From positions 62,001-126,000 of the forward strand of contig NZ_BLLG01000001.1 in the NCBI RefSeq assembly GCF_011766325.1: a stretch of DNA of 64,000 nt. The letters run 5' to 3'. Of the stretch, positions 45,519-55,096 are shown piece by piece. The position numbers and the translations under genes were made by a program. The first letter of the stretch is position 1. The number at the start of each line of letters is the position of its first letter. This DNA comes from Streptomyces pacificus. GTDB lineage: Bacteria > Actinomycetota > Actinomycetes > Streptomycetales > Streptomycetaceae. The notes under the pieces are model-generated. The model did not search any database, was not told where the DNA came from, and saw only the letters and a list, made by a program, of their open reading frames with translations.

Positions 45519-45812
45519 GTGCTGCCCGGCTCCGTGCCGGTCCGCCCCGCGGGCGGCGGGCACCCGGGCGGGTTCGGGGCGGGAGTGGTCGTCGAAGGCG
45601 GCCGCACGGTTTCGATCGGCCGTGCGTGCCGCCTTCGCCCTGCCGGGTGCCGGTACGGTCACGGCGACCAGCAGGCCGAGCGCGAGTGCGGCGACCCCGA
45701 CGACGGCCACACCGGGCGCCGTCGTCGTGCGGAAGAGCAGAAGCATGGCGACGGTCGAGACCACGACGGTGGCCGAACCGTAGGCGAGCTGTGCGGCGGT
45801 CGGACGCGGCAT
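45504..45812 (-). CDS. Small membrane protein, unknown
   Basis: A 102-residue protein at ATG 45812. MPRPTAAQLAYGSATVVVST begins it; two TM segments (STVAMLLLFRTT; VAVVGVAALALGLLVAVTV), then a charged tail. Overlaps the end of the RDD gene by 15 bp on the opposite strand. Typical of the small hypothetical membrane proteins of Streptomyces; no domain recognised. Confidence 0.6.
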   Translation of the reverse strand: MPRPTAAQLAYGSATVVVSTVAMLLLFRTTTAPGVAVVGVAALALGLLVAVTVPAPGRAKAARTADRNRAAAFDDHSRPEPARVPAARGADRHGAGQHSGRR

Positions 45813-46283
45813 GACGGATTCCGTCCCTCGAGAGCATCGATGTCGGTGGTGTGTCGCGACGGGTCGCCCTGTCCTGCGGCCCTGGGGCGGGTGGCGAAAG
45901 CCCCTCCTGGCCCGCGACGCCCGGCAGGCACCTCCCCTCGGCCCTTCGGGCACGGGTGGTGTCCCCGTGCCGCGTCGTCGGACTCATCCGAGTACGTCCG
46001 GCACCAGGATGACCCTCCGCCTCGCGATCGCGCGCACCGGATCCGCCCTGTGGGCGAAACGGAGCCGCTCTCGCGGACACGCCCTAGGGGGGTGGATGCC
46101 CGAGAGGACCCGGCGGTAAGCGTGACCCGACCCACGGTGCCGGTGCACCGGGGGCGCATCGAGTCACATGTCCCGGGAATCGGCCGGAAGCATGCACCTG
46201 TTGACCGGTCGGTCGCGCCGTGAGCGGCCCACCGCGGTGGGCCTGGTGGCGGCGGGCCGTCGTCCGCTATCCGGAAACGGCCT

Positions 46284-46298
46284 ACTGCATAGTGCAGT
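46284..46298. promoter_or_regulatory. Palindrome in protease promoter region
   Basis: ACTGCA-TAG-TGCAGT, a perfect 6-3-6 inverted repeat about 140 bp before the protease start. Confidence 0.5.
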
Positions 46299-46351
46299 TG
46301 GTCTGTTCAAGTCAAGGTCTGTTTTTTCTCCTTCAACTCCGGTCGAATGCT

Positions 46352-46363
46352 GTCACTTGTGAC
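46352..46363. promoter_or_regulatory. GTCAC-TT-GTGAC palindrome
   Basis: Perfect 12-bp palindrome (46352-46363), about 75 bp upstream of the protease start codon. The sequence resembles regulator half-sites with TGTCAC, but no protein can be assigned. Confidence 0.45.
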
Positions 46364-46436
46364 GCGTTGCCGCGAGCGGTCCACCCCACATTCCCGGGAC
46401 CGCGGTACTCCGGCGCGCGGGGGAGGACACCTTCAC

Positions 46437-48869
46437 GTGACAGGCAAGCAAAGGGCGCTCAGAGCGTCCGCGGTGCTCGTGGCCCTGGCCACGACAGGGG
46501 CAACGGCCGCGGCGTTCACGACGGCCCAGGCCGACAGCAGGCCCTCCGGGGCACCCGTGGTCGAGCGCCACGACCCGGCACCCGGCTCCGATCACCACAA
46601 GGCCCACCAGGGCCATGTGGACCACGACCTCGAGGGCCCGTTCAGCAAACAGCAGGAGGAGCAGCGCCAGGCGGCACTGGAGCAGGTCATATCCGGGGAC
46701 GCGACCGTGCAGAAGCGCGGCGCGTCCAAGGTGGTGAAGCTCGACGACAAGAAGTACGTCGAGCTCGGCCGGGAGAAGACCGACAAGATCTTCACGATCC
46801 TGCTGGAGTTCGGCGACCAGGTCGACGACACCACGATGTACGACCCGGACGGCGACGGCCCCAAGCCGCCCGTCAAGAAGTACGGCGGCACCCCCGGTCC
46901 GCTGCACAACGAGATCGCGCAGCCGGACCGCTCGGTGGACAACTCGACCGCCTGGCAGCAGGACTTCGACCGCGAGCACTTCCAGGACCTGTACTTCGGC
47001 GAGGGCAAGGACGAGAAGGGGAACCCCAAGCACTCGCTGAAGACCTACTACGAGCGCACGTCCTCCGGCCGGTACTCGGTCGAGGGAACCGTCTCGGACT
47101 GGGTCAAGGTCGACTGGAACGAGGCCCGCTACGGCTCCAACTACTGCGGCCAGTCCAACTGCAGCAACGTCTGGGACGCGGTCCGTGACGGCGTCACCGC
47201 CTGGACGGCCGACCAGAAGGCCAAGGGCCGCACCGACGCCCAGATCAAGGCCGACCTGGCGCAGTACGACCAGTGGGACCGCTATGACTTCGACGCCGAC
47301 GGCGACTTCAACGAGGCCGACGGCTACATCGACCACTTCCAGATCGTCCACGCGGGCGAGGACGAGTCGGCCGGCGGCGGCGCGGAGGGCCCGAACGCCC
47401 TGTGGGCGCACCGCTGGTACGCCTACGGCACCGACGCCGGCCGGACCGGCCCGGCGGACAACAAGGCCGGCGGCACCCAGATCGGCGACACCGGCATCTG
47501 GGTCGGCGACTACACCATGCAGCCCGAGAACGGCGGCCTCGGCGTCTTCGCCCACGAGTACGGCCACGACCTCGGTCTGCCCGACCTGTACGACACCTCC
47601 GGCGGCGGCGAGAACTCGACCGGCTTCTGGTCCCTGATGTCCTCCGGTTCCTGGCTCGGCACCGGCGAGGACTCGATCGGCGACATGCCCGGCGACATGA
47701 CCGCCTGGGACAAGTTGCAGCTCGGCTGGCTCAACTACACCAAGGCCAAGGCGGCGACGGAGTCCAGGCACAAGCTGGGCGTGGCGGAGTACAACACCAA
47801 GGACCCGCAGGCCCTGGTCGTCGAGTTGCCGAAGAAGAAGGTCACCACCAGCGTCGTCAAGCCCGCCGAGGGCTCGATGCAGTGGTGGAGCGACATGGGT
47901 GACGACCTCAAGAACACCCTGACCCGCTCGGTCGACCTCACCGGCACGTCCACGGCATCGCTGGAGCTCACCGGCTGGTGGGACATCGAGGCCGACTACG
48001 ACTACCTCTACACCGAGGTCTCGACGGACGGCGGCGCCGAGTGGACCGCGGTGGACGGTACCGCCGACGGCGCTCCGATCGCCCGTGACGCCTCCGACAA
48101 GCCGACGCTGACCGGCCCGTCGGACACGTACAAGAAGCTCGTGTACCCGCTCGACGCGTACGCCGGCGAGAAGGTCGACATCCGCTTCCGCTACCAGACG
48201 GACGGCGGTGTGGCGGGCAAGGGCTTCGCCGCGGACGGCATCGTGGTCACCGCGGACGGCGCCCCGCTCTTCAGCGACGACGCCGAGACCGAGGTGCCCG
48301 GCTGGACCGCCAAGGGCTTCTCCCGTATCGGCGAGTCCTTCACGGACGAGTACGAGCAGTACTACATCGCCGAGAACCGCCAGTACGTCTCGTACGACCA
48401 GACCCTCGAGGTCGGACCGTACAACTTCGGCTTCGCGGCGCCGAAGGACGGCTGGGTCGAACACTTCCCGTACCAGAACGGTCTGCTGATCTGGCTGTGG
48501 GACACCTCGCAGAATGACAACAACACCAGCCAGCACCCCGGCAAGGGCCTGATCCTTCCGGTCGACGCCAACCCCGAGGCCCTCACATGGGCCGACGGCA
48601 CGCTGATGCGCAACCGCATCCAGTCGTTCGACTCGACCTTCAGCAGGTTCCGCTCGGACGCCCTCACGCTGCACAAGGCGGGCGTGCCCGCGAGTATCGC
48701 GGCACACAAGGGCAACCCGGTCTTCGACGACCGCAAGGGTGTCTACTGGTTCGAGGAGAACCCGACCGCCGGTGTCCGGGTCCCGGACACCAACACCCGG
48801 ATCTCGATCGTGAAGGAGCCCAAGAAGGGGCAGACGATCACGGTCAAGGTCGGTCCTTCGGTCAGGTAG
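46437..48869 (+). CDS. Secreted immune-inhibitor-A-type M6 metalloprotease
   Basis: An 810-residue extracellular zinc protease. Signal peptide: VTGKQRALRASAVLVALATT with cleavage near AQA-DS (residue about 35). Zinc motif HEYGHDLGLPDLYDTSG (HExxH with downstream Asp/Glu ligand candidate), preceded by a propeptide-like domain and followed by beta-rich domains (two jelly-roll-like segments, YDYLYTEVSTDGGAEWTAVD). GTG 46437 has GGAGG 10 bp upstream. Corresponds to SCO2920 of S. coelicolor by place. Possibly controlled by the palindromes upstream; ends before a strong terminator. Confidence 0.93.
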   Translation: MTGKQRALRASAVLVALATTGATAAAFTTAQADSRPSGAPVVERHDPAPGSDHHKAHQGHVDHDLEGPFSKQQEEQRQAALEQVISGDATVQKRGASKVVKLDDKKYVELGREKTDKIFTILLEFGDQVDDTTMYDPDGDGPKPPVKKYGGTPGPLHNEIAQPDRSVDNSTAWQQDFDREHFQDLYFGEGKDEKGNPKHSLKTYYERTSSGRYSVEGTVSDWVKVDWNEARYGSNYCGQSNCSNVWDAVRDGVTAWTADQKAKGRTDAQIKADLAQYDQWDRYDFDADGDFNEADGYIDHFQIVHAGEDESAGGGAEGPNALWAHRWYAYGTDAGRTGPADNKAGGTQIGDTGIWVGDYTMQPENGGLGVFAHEYGHDLGLPDLYDTSGGGENSTGFWSLMSSGSWLGTGEDSIGDMPGDMTAWDKLQLGWLNYTKAKAATESRHKLGVAEYNTKDPQALVVELPKKKVTTSVVKPAEGSMQWWSDMGDDLKNTLTRSVDLTGTSTASLELTGWWDIEADYDYLYTEVSTDGGAEWTAVDGTADGAPIARDASDKPTLTGPSDTYKKLVYPLDAYAGEKVDIRFRYQTDGGVAGKGFAADGIVVTADGAPLFSDDAETEVPGWTAKGFSRIGESFTDEYEQYYIAENRQYVSYDQTLEVGPYNFGFAAPKDGWVEHFPYQNGLLIWLWDTSQNDNNTSQHPGKGLILPVDANPEALTWADGTLMRNRIQSFDSTFSRFRSDALTLHKAGVPASIAAHKGNPVFDDRKGVYWFEENPTAGVRVPDTNTRISIVKEPKKGQTITVKVGPSVR

Positions 48870-48888
48870 TACGGAGCACCGCACCGGG

Positions 48889-48927
48889 AGCGGGGTGTCC
48901 GCGCGTTCGTCGCGCGGGCACCCCGCT
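48889..48927 (+). terminator. Terminator of the M6 protease gene
   Basis: AGCGGGGTGTCCGCGCG (48889-48905) and CGCGCGGGCACCCCGCT (48911-48927) form a 17-bp stem with one T-G wobble, TTCGT loop; 20 bp after the stop. Confidence 0.93.
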
Positions 48928-49186
48928 TCGCCGTCGCCGGACGTCTTCCCCGTCGCCGCGGGGTGCCCTTGCGGCAAGGCGTCCCCTTGTTGACACCGGC
49001 ACGAAGCGGTGGGGGGCGAGATACCGCGCGAGGGTGCCGGAAGAGGGGATATCTCAGTGATCTCTAGAGAAAGTCGCAGGTCAGAGCGTGAAATACAGGT
49101 GCCGTCTAGCGGGCGTCGACCGATCGTGTTTAGGTGCGTCTGATGAGGTTCTTATTGACAGCGAGCTCGCGGGGGAGTGATGCGGT
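48928..49186. other. Short non-coding region with possible promoter
   Basis: 259 bp after the terminator, AT-tinged (GATCTCTAGAGAAAG, TTTAGGTGCG). No gene; likely promoter of the small gene at 49187. Confidence 0.5.
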
Positions 49187-49501
49187 GTGCCCGGCGGAGG
49201 TTTCTGCAAGCTGCCAGGAGGCAGCGTCGTGGTCGCGATAGGCCTGCCCGACCCGGCAGGCGGCGGCCGCACGGTGCGGGTGCTGGTGCATGCGGCCAAC
49301 CGTGCGCGCGCCCTCACCCGGCTGCGGAATCTGGGACTGCGGGCGGTGTATCTGCGCGGTAACGCGGAGCCACCGACACCGGACGAGATCACGGCGGTGC
49401 TGCACCATCCGGACGGTCTGCTCTGGCGCACCCAGGAGCCGCGCACCCAGGAACTCTGGCACCCCATCCGCGCCCTGCTGCGCCCGACGGGCGGGGGGTA
49501 G
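49187..49501 (+). CDS. Conserved small protein, unknown
   Basis: A 104-residue protein starting GTG 49187 after GGGGAGTGA. Predicted secondary structure beta-alpha: RTVRVLVHAANRARALTRL, then LRAVYLRGNAEPPTPDEITA. No signal or TM. Looks like the small SCO2919-type protein conserved at this place. Function unknown. Confidence 0.72.
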   Translation: MPGGGFCKLPGGSVVVAIGLPDPAGGGRTVRVLVHAANRARALTRLRNLGLRAVYLRGNAEPPTPDEITAVLHHPDGLLWRTQEPRTQELWHPIRALLRPTGGG

Positions 49502-49755
49502 CGCCCGCGACCCGCGCGCCTGGGGCCCGCGGTGATGTGCTGCCCCCGGGGGGAGGCGTACCGGACCCGCAGCCCGCGCGCCGGGGACCTCACCGGCTCA
49601 GGGCCGTGATGCCGGGGCCGCCCCCTGCCGGCAGTGGGCGGCCCCCGGTGGTGGGCCCGGGAGCCGCGGGCCCCGGGCGGCTGCTCGGGCGGCGGAGCCG
49701 CGTGCGCAACACGCCCCGGGGAAGCCGCCCGCGGCGGCGTGCGGCTTCCGCGCGG

Positions 49756-50340
49756 TCAGACCAACGGCTTGCCGGACAGCTCCACCCCGGCCTGCCGCAT
49801 CTCCTCCAAGGCCCGCTCGACCGTCTCCTCCGAGACCCCGGCGGTCAGGTCGAGGAGCACATGGGTGCGAAAACCCTCGCGGACGGAGTCCAGCGCGGTG
49901 GCCCGCACACAGTGGTCGGTGGCGATGCCCACGACATCGACCTCGGTCACATCGCGGGACCGCAGCCACTCCGCCAGGGGCGTGCCGTTCTCGTCGGTGC
50001 CCTCGAAGCCGCTGTACGCGGCGGCGTGGGCGCCCTTGTCGAAGACCGCATCGACGGAGCCGGAGGCGACCGCGGGCGCGAAGTTCGGGTGGAAGCCCAC
50101 GCCCTCGGTCCCGGCGACGCAGTGAGCAGGCCACGAGTCCACGTAGTCCGGCTGCGCCGAGAAGTGGTCCCCAGGGTCGATGTGGTGGTCGCGGGTGGCC
50201 GCCACATGGCTGTATCCGGGCTGGGCCTGGCCGATGTAGTCGGTGATGGCGGCGGCGACGTCCGCGCCCCCGGCCACCGCGAGGCTGCCCCCCTCGCAGA
50301 AGTCGTTCTGCACGTCGACGACGATGAGTGCGCGGTGCAT
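49756..50340 (-). CDS. pncA: Nicotinamidase / pyrazinamidase
   Basis: Hydrolyses nicotinamide to nicotinate in NAD salvage. The 194-residue cysteine hydrolase has the catalytic triad: Asp in VVDVQNDF, Lys in AVFDKGAHAA, Cys in IATDHCVRAT; the metal-binding HHIDPGDHF is also present. ATG 50340. The next enzyme of salvage, pncB, follows upstream on the same strand. Confidence 0.93.
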   Translation of the reverse strand: MHRALIVVDVQNDFCEGGSLAVAGGADVAAAITDYIGQAQPGYSHVAATRDHHIDPGDHFSAQPDYVDSWPAHCVAGTEGVGFHPNFAPAVASGSVDAVFDKGAHAAAYSGFEGTDENGTPLAEWLRSRDVTEVDVVGIATDHCVRATALDSVREGFRTHVLLDLTAGVSEETVERALEEMRQAGVELSGKPLV

Positions 50341-50714
50341 GGCGGGTGTCCTTCGGGTGGGTGCGGCGGGCGGGGCGACGGGCTGGTGGTGGTGACGGGC
50401 TCGTGGTGACGGGCTGGTGGTGGTGACGGGCAGGTGAACGACGGGCTCGTGGTGACGGGCCCCGGTCGGGGCGGGTACGGGCCGGCTGGTGGCGGTGCCG
50501 GCCGGCAGGCGGCGGTGCTGAAGGGTAGGTGACGGTGCTGAACGGAGAGGAAGGGTAGGTGACGGTGCTGAACGGAGAGGGCGGTGGTAGGCGGGTGCGG
50601 GAGGGACGGGCGGCGACGTTCCGAGGGTAGAGACTTCGACCGCCCGGCGGGAGGGGGCCTTCACCTGCTGCCCGCGGTGGCGTCGTGCCCCGGCTCCCCT
50701 GGTGTTCGGCGGGC
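50341..50714. other. 374-bp non-coding stretch rich in repeats
   Basis: Between pncB and pncA. Contains GACGGGCTGGTGGTG-like repeated words at 50380-50460 and the 30-bp tandem at 50521-50580. No gene. Confidence 0.6.
50521..50580. repeat. 30-bp perfect tandem repeat, two copies
   Basis: Units 50521-50550 and 50551-50580 are identical (begin AAGGGTAGGTGACGGTGCTG). A partial copy precedes. Confidence 0.95.
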
Positions 50715-52046
50715 TCACCCGAGGTACTCCGTGGGGATCACCGGTTCACCGCGGGACAGCTGGGCCGCGGAGACCGGCAGCGCGCCGCGCGCCGCGACAT
50801 GCCGCTCGCGCGCCGTGTCGAGCGACTCGCGGGCGACGACCTCGCCTCCCTTGACCAGCTCGGCCAGCAGCTGCCGGCCCACCAGCGGCTCCGGAACCGG
50901 GCCGGTTCCGAGCACCTCGGCCTCGGCGACGCCGTGCTCGTCCCGCCGGCGGGCCGCCCACTTGCGCCCGCCGACGGACAGCTTGCCGCCCGCCGACTTC
51001 TTCGCCACCGGTACCAGCGGGGCACCCGGATCGGCGGATGCGGCGCGGGCGACCAGCTTGTACACCATGGAGCAGGTGGGATGGCCGCTGCCGGTGACCA
51101 GCTGCGTACCCACACCGTAGGCGTCCACGGGCGCGGCGGCCAGGGAGGCGATCGCGTACTCGTCCAGATCGGAGGTCACGACGATCTTCGTGTCGCGGGC
51201 GCCGAGTTCGTCGAGCTGCCGGCGCACCCGGTGGGCCACCATCAGCAGGTCCCCCGAGTCGATGCGCACGGCCCCGAGGCCGGTGCCGGCGATCTCCACC
51301 GCCGCCGCCACCGCCGCGGTGACGTCGTAGGTGTCGACGAGCAGGGTCGTCCCGCGCCCGAGCGAGTCGACCTGGGCGCGGAAGGCGTCCCGCTCGGTGT
51401 CGTGCAGAAGGGTGAACGCGTGTGCGCTGGTGCCCACCGTGGGGATGCCGTAGCGGAAGCCCGCGGCGAGGTCGGACGTGGAATGGAAGCCCCCGACGTA
51501 CGCCGCGCGTGCGGCGGCCACGGCGGCGAGCTCGTGCGTGCGCCGGGCGCCCATCTCGATGAGCCGGCGGTCACCGGCGGCGGCCGCCATCCGGGAGGCG
51601 GCTGCCGCGATCGCGCAGTCGTGGTTGAGCACCGAGAGGATCACGGTCTCCAGCAGCACGCACTCCGCGAAGGAGCCCTCCACGCGCATGACCGGCGAGC
51701 CGGGGAAGTAGACCTCGCCCTCCGGGTAGCCGTGGATGTCACCGCTGAAGCGGTAGTCGGCCAGCCACTGGAGCGTCGCCTCGTCGACGATGCCCCGGTC
51801 CCGCAGGAAGCCGAGCAGATCCCCGTCGAAGCGGAAGTTCTCCACGGCGTCCAGGACGCGCCCGGTGCCGGCGACCACGCCGTAGCGGCGGCCCTCGGGC
51901 AGCCGCCGGGTGAAGACCTCGAAGACCGAGCGGCGGTCCGCGGTGCCCGCCTTCAGAGCCGCCTGCAGCATCGTGAACTCGTACTGGTCGGTGAAGAGCG
52001 CGGTCGACGGCACGGAGACCGGCAGACCCAGATCCGCAGTGTTCAT
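50715..52046 (-). CDS. pncB: Nicotinate phosphoribosyltransferase
   Basis: Joins nicotinate to PRPP (ATP-coupled) to give nicotinate mononucleotide in NAD salvage. The 443-residue protein starts STALFTDQYEFTMLQAALKA and includes VVAGTGRVLDAVENF, GGFHSTSDLAAGFRYGIPT (substrate loop), and VRIDSGDLLMVAHRVRRQL. ATG 52046 (MNTADLGLPV) is used, in agreement with recalled homologues; frames further upstream lack a binding site. Divergent from clpS. Confidence 0.94.
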   Translation of the reverse strand: MNTADLGLPVSVPSTALFTDQYEFTMLQAALKAGTADRRSVFEVFTRRLPEGRRYGVVAGTGRVLDAVENFRFDGDLLGFLRDRGIVDEATLQWLADYRFSGDIHGYPEGEVYFPGSPVMRVEGSFAECVLLETVILSVLNHDCAIAAAASRMAAAAGDRRLIEMGARRTHELAAVAAARAAYVGGFHSTSDLAAGFRYGIPTVGTSAHAFTLLHDTERDAFRAQVDSLGRGTTLLVDTYDVTAAVAAAVEIAGTGLGAVRIDSGDLLMVAHRVRRQLDELGARDTKIVVTSDLDEYAIASLAAAPVDAYGVGTQLVTGSGHPTCSMVYKLVARAASADPGAPLVPVAKKSAGGKLSVGGRKWAARRRDEHGVAEAEVLGTGPVPEPLVGRQLLAELVKGGEVVARESLDTARERHVAARGALPVSAAQLSRGEPVIPTEYLG

Positions 52047-52137
52047 ATGTGCGATGCTAGCGCGCATCTCGTCAGAGTGACGAGATGTCGCCGGATCGGC
52101 CGGGGCGTTTGTGCGACCGGGTCCCCCGGGTGGCAGC

Positions 52138-52449
52138 ATGGGTGGAGTGACTGTGCCCCTAGAGATCGAGCAGACCCAGTCGGCCGAGGAGACCTTCGCC
52201 GTTCCCGAACCCGATGTCCCCTGGGTGACGATCGTCCACAACGATCCGGTCAATCTGATGAGCTATGTCACGTACGTTTTCCAGGCGTACTTCGGCTACT
52301 CCAAGGACAAGGCCCACAAGCTGATGCTCGACGTCCACCACAAGGGACGCGCTGTCGTCTCCAGCGGATCCCGCGAGGAGATGGAACGCGACGTGCAGGC
52401 GATGCACGGCTACGGACTGTGGGCGACCCTCTCCCAGGAACGTCAGTGA
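52138..52449 (+). CDS. clpS: ATP-dependent Clp protease adaptor
   Basis: Delivers N-end-rule substrates to ClpA/ClpC. About 103 residues: [20 protein letters not shown] holds the substrate-pocket motif (DPVN, then downstream H); [20 protein letters not shown] and [26 protein letters not shown] are the ClpC-contact helices. ATG 52138 is chosen, but GTG 52153 has GGTGGAG at better distance. TGATG overlap with the next gene. Confidence 0.93.
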   Translation: MGGVTVPLEIEQTQSAEETFAVPEPDVPWVTIVHNDPVNLMSYVTYVFQAYFGYSKDKAHKLMLDVHHKGRAVVSSGSREEMERDVQAMHGYGLWATLSQERQ

Positions 52450-53057
52450 TGGCAGGACAGTTCGAAGCACTGCCCGGTGGCGGCGCGGCCGTCGCGCTCG
52501 ACGAGGTCGAGATCTCCATCCTCCGCTCGCTCGCCGTCCAGCTGCTGGAGCTGATCGGTCCCGGTGACGAGCCCGCCGAGGGTGCGGACCCGCTCGCCGC
52601 GCTCTTCGCCGAGGGTCCGAGCGAGCCGCCGTCCGACCCCGCGCTCGCACGGCTCTTCCCCGACGCCTACGCGAGGCCCGGGGCGGAGCGCGGTGCGAAA
52701 AAGACCGAGGAGGAGGAACTCAGGGCGCTCTCGGCCGAGTTCCGGCGGTTCACGGAGAACGAGCTGCGCGCCCGCAAGCGCGACGACGTCCTCGCGGTCG
52801 TCCGCAGCCTCGACGCCCTCACCGTGACCGGTGAGGGCGGGGCCGTCCTGAAGCTCACCGCCGAGGACTCGCTGCACTGGCTCGGCGCGCTCAACGACCT
52901 GCGGCTGACGATCGGCACCCGGCTCCAGGTCACGGACGACGACGAGACCGGAGACCTCTACCGGCTCCCGGACTCCGATCCGCGCAAGCCGATGGTCATG
53001 GCGTACCTCTGGCTCGGGGCGCTCCAGGAGACCCTGGTCGAGACGCTGACCGCGTAG
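52449..53057 (+). CDS. DUF2017 family protein, coupled to clpS
   Basis: A 202-residue helical protein. SILRSLAVQLLELIGPGDEP begins it; DPALARLFPDAY and DSLHWLGALNDLRLTIGTRL are conserved DUF2017 segments. Always beside clpS in actinobacteria (recalled); start codon overlaps the clpS stop. Function unknown; likely acts with ClpS or Clp (inference). Confidence 0.88.
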   Translation: MAGQFEALPGGGAAVALDEVEISILRSLAVQLLELIGPGDEPAEGADPLAALFAEGPSEPPSDPALARLFPDAYARPGAERGAKKTEEEELRALSAEFRRFTENELRARKRDDVLAVVRSLDALTVTGEGGAVLKLTAEDSLHWLGALNDLRLTIGTRLQVTDDDETGDLYRLPDSDPRKPMVMAYLWLGALQETLVETLTA

Positions 53058-53656
53058 CCGCCCCGGCCCGAGGCGGGGGTGCGGCCTGCTTTCCTCGAGC
53101 TCCCGGAGGGCGGGAGGCCCCTCGTAGGGCCCGTGCGGCCCGTGCGGCCCGTGCGGCCCGTGCGGCCCGTGCGGACCACACGGACGGCGCTCCGTCGCGG
53201 TGCACGACGGCAGCGCGCGGTGGCTCGGCCGGCGGCGCGGTGCTGCGCAGTGCGGCACTGCGTGGGGCGGCGCAGCGGTGGCGTGCGGTGCGGCACTGTC
53301 CGACGGCGAGCGCGACGGGCGTCGCCGGGGTGCCGTGCTGGCGCGCCCTTGCGCGCGCCGTTGTTCCTTCAGTGAACGGTCAAATCAGGATCAAGATCGC
53401 ATTACCTATTGAACCTCTTTTGTTACGTGCTGAGCGAGTTGTCCGCTTTTTTCTATGTGGTGCCTCACATCAGGCCGGATCGAACGTGTTTCCCGTCGTG
53501 ATACATGTTCACGACCTGCCGGGGCGCCACCCATGTCCCCGGAGGCGCTCGGACCGGCAGGCCGCCGGTGGCACTCCATGGCTGTCCCGGGGATCAGGAC
53601 CGGGCCGCGGCCGTGTCGCAACGGCGCGGAACGGTATGGAGAAAGGCGCATCAACC
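53058..53656. other. 599-bp region upstream of the amino acid permease
   Basis: No gene supported. 53130-53176 is a CGTGCGGCC tandem (about five units). 53370-53520 is clearly AT-richer than anything nearby (TTGAACCTCTTTTGTTACG, TTTTTTCTATGTGG) and may be a promoter or structured leader. Confidence 0.6.
53131..53177. repeat. 9-bp CGTGCGGCC tandem
   Basis: About five contiguous copies of CGTGCGGCC between the DUF2017 stop and the permease promoter. Confidence 0.9.
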
Positions 53657-55096
53657 ATGACCTCCTTGCAGGTCGGCAAGCACGACAGCGAGGCCGGGGG
53701 CACTTCGCAGGAGGGCTACGAGCGCGGGCTCGGCAGCCGCCAGGTACAGATGATCGCCATCGGCGGCGCCATCGGGGTGGGCCTCTTCATGGGGGCGGGG
53801 GCGAACATCGCCAAGGCCGGACCCGGCATCATCCTGATGTACGCCCTCGCGGGTGTGGTCATCTTCTTCATCATGCGGGCACTGGGCGAACTACTGCTCT
53901 ACCGGCCCGTCTCGGGCTCCTTCGCGGAGTACGCCCGCGAGTTCCTGGGCCCGTTCTTCGGGTTCGCCACCGGCTGGACGTACTGGCTGATGTGGGTCGT
54001 CACCGGGATGGCGGAACTCACCGCCGCCTCCATCTACATGCACTTCTGGTTCCCCACGATCCCGCAGTGGGTCAGCGCCCTGGCGTTCCTGCTGGTGCTC
54101 TTCGGCGTCAACCTGATCTCCGTGAAGATCTTCGGCGAGGTCGAGTTCTGGTTCTCGATGGTCAAGGTCACCGCGATCATCGGGATGATCGTGATCGGCC
54201 TGGGGGTGCTCACCCTCGGGTTCTCCCACGCCGGTGACACCGCCTCGGCCTCCAACCTCTGGGCGCACGGCGGGATCTTCCCGAACGGCATCGGTTCGAG
54301 CCTGATGACCCTGCAGGGCGTCATGTTCGCCTATCTCGCCGTCGAACTCGTCGGCGTCACCGCCGGCGAGTCCGAGAACCCCGAGAAGACGCTCCCCAAG
54401 GCCATCAACACGCTGCCCTGGCGCATCATCATCTTCTACGTGGGCGCCCTCACGGTGATCCTCTCCGTCGTGAAGTGGACCGAGTTCTCCGCGGGCGAGA
54501 GCCCGTTCGTCCACGCCTTCGAAAGGATCGGCATCCCGCTCGCCGCCGGCATCGTCAACTTCGTGGTCCTGACCGCCGCGCTGTCCTCCTGCAACTCGGG
54601 CATGTACTCCACCGGCCGCATGCTGCGCGACCTGGCGTCCAACGGCGAGGCACCGCGGGCCTTCGGACGCCTCAACGCCCGCAGGACCCCGGCCGTGGGC
54701 ATCACCGTCTCGGTGGCTCTCATGGGCGTCGGCGTGGTCCTGAACTACGTCGTTCCGGAGAAGGCGTTCGGCTACGTCGTCTCCGTGGCCACGGCCGCGG
54801 GTATCTGGACGTGGATGATGATCCTCGTCAGCCATATCCGCTACCGCCGCGCCGTCGACGCCGGCCGGCTGCCCGCCAGCTCCTTCCCCGCCCCCGGCGG
54901 CGCCAGGCTCAGCTGGGTGGCCCTGGCGTTCCTGGTCGCCGTCACCGGCATGATCGCCTACGACCGGGACACCCGGGTATCGCTGCTGGTGGGCGCGGTC
55001 TGGGGCATCGGTCTGGCCGTCGGCTGGGCGGTCCTCAAGAAGCGCGATCCGCGGCTCGGCCGGAACAGCGCCCGCCATTCGGACGGGGTGGGATAG
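53657..55096 (+). CDS. Amino acid permease (APC superfamily, AAT family)
   Basis: A 479-residue transporter with twelve TM segments. RGLGSRQVQMIAIGGAIGVG and LFMGAGANIAKAGPGIILMY are the typical APC TM1; GELLLYRPVSGSFAEYAREF is TM3 of the AAT group (AnsP/CycA-like), and SSCNSGMYSTGRMLRDLASN lies in TM8-9. Substrate amino acid unknown. ATG 53657 is used; an in-frame ATG at 53636 would add seven residues. C-terminus RNSARHSDGVG. Confidence 0.92.
   Translation: MTSLQVGKHDSEAGGTSQEGYERGLGSRQVQMIAIGGAIGVGLFMGAGANIAKAGPGIILMYALAGVVIFFIMRALGELLLYRPVSGSFAEYAREFLGPFFGFATGWTYWLMWVVTGMAELTAASIYMHFWFPTIPQWVSALAFLLVLFGVNLISVKIFGEVEFWFSMVKVTAIIGMIVIGLGVLTLGFSHAGDTASASNLWAHGGIFPNGIGSSLMTLQGVMFAYLAVELVGVTAGESENPEKTLPKAINTLPWRIIIFYVGALTVILSVVKWTEFSAGESPFVHAFERIGIPLAAGIVNFVVLTAALSSCNSGMYSTGRMLRDLASNGEAPRAFGRLNARRTPAVGITVSVALMGVGVVLNYVVPEKAFGYVVSVATAAGIWTWMMILVSHIRYRRAVDAGRLPASSFPAPGGARLSWVALAFLVAVTGMIAYDRDTRVSLLVGAVWGIGLAVGWAVLKKRDPRLGRNSARHSDGVG

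Larger units (their letters stand above)
45813..46436. other. 624-bp region upstream of the secreted protease
   Basis: No gene supported. The last 180 bp (46260-46440) are AT-tinged (CAAGGTCTGTTTTTTCTCC) and contain two perfect palindromes, listed separately. This is likely a complex, regulated promoter. Confidence 0.7.

Noticed and set aside
50521..50580. Possible short CRISPR array of two 30-bp repeats
   Set aside because: Repeats are immediately adjacent, with no spacer.
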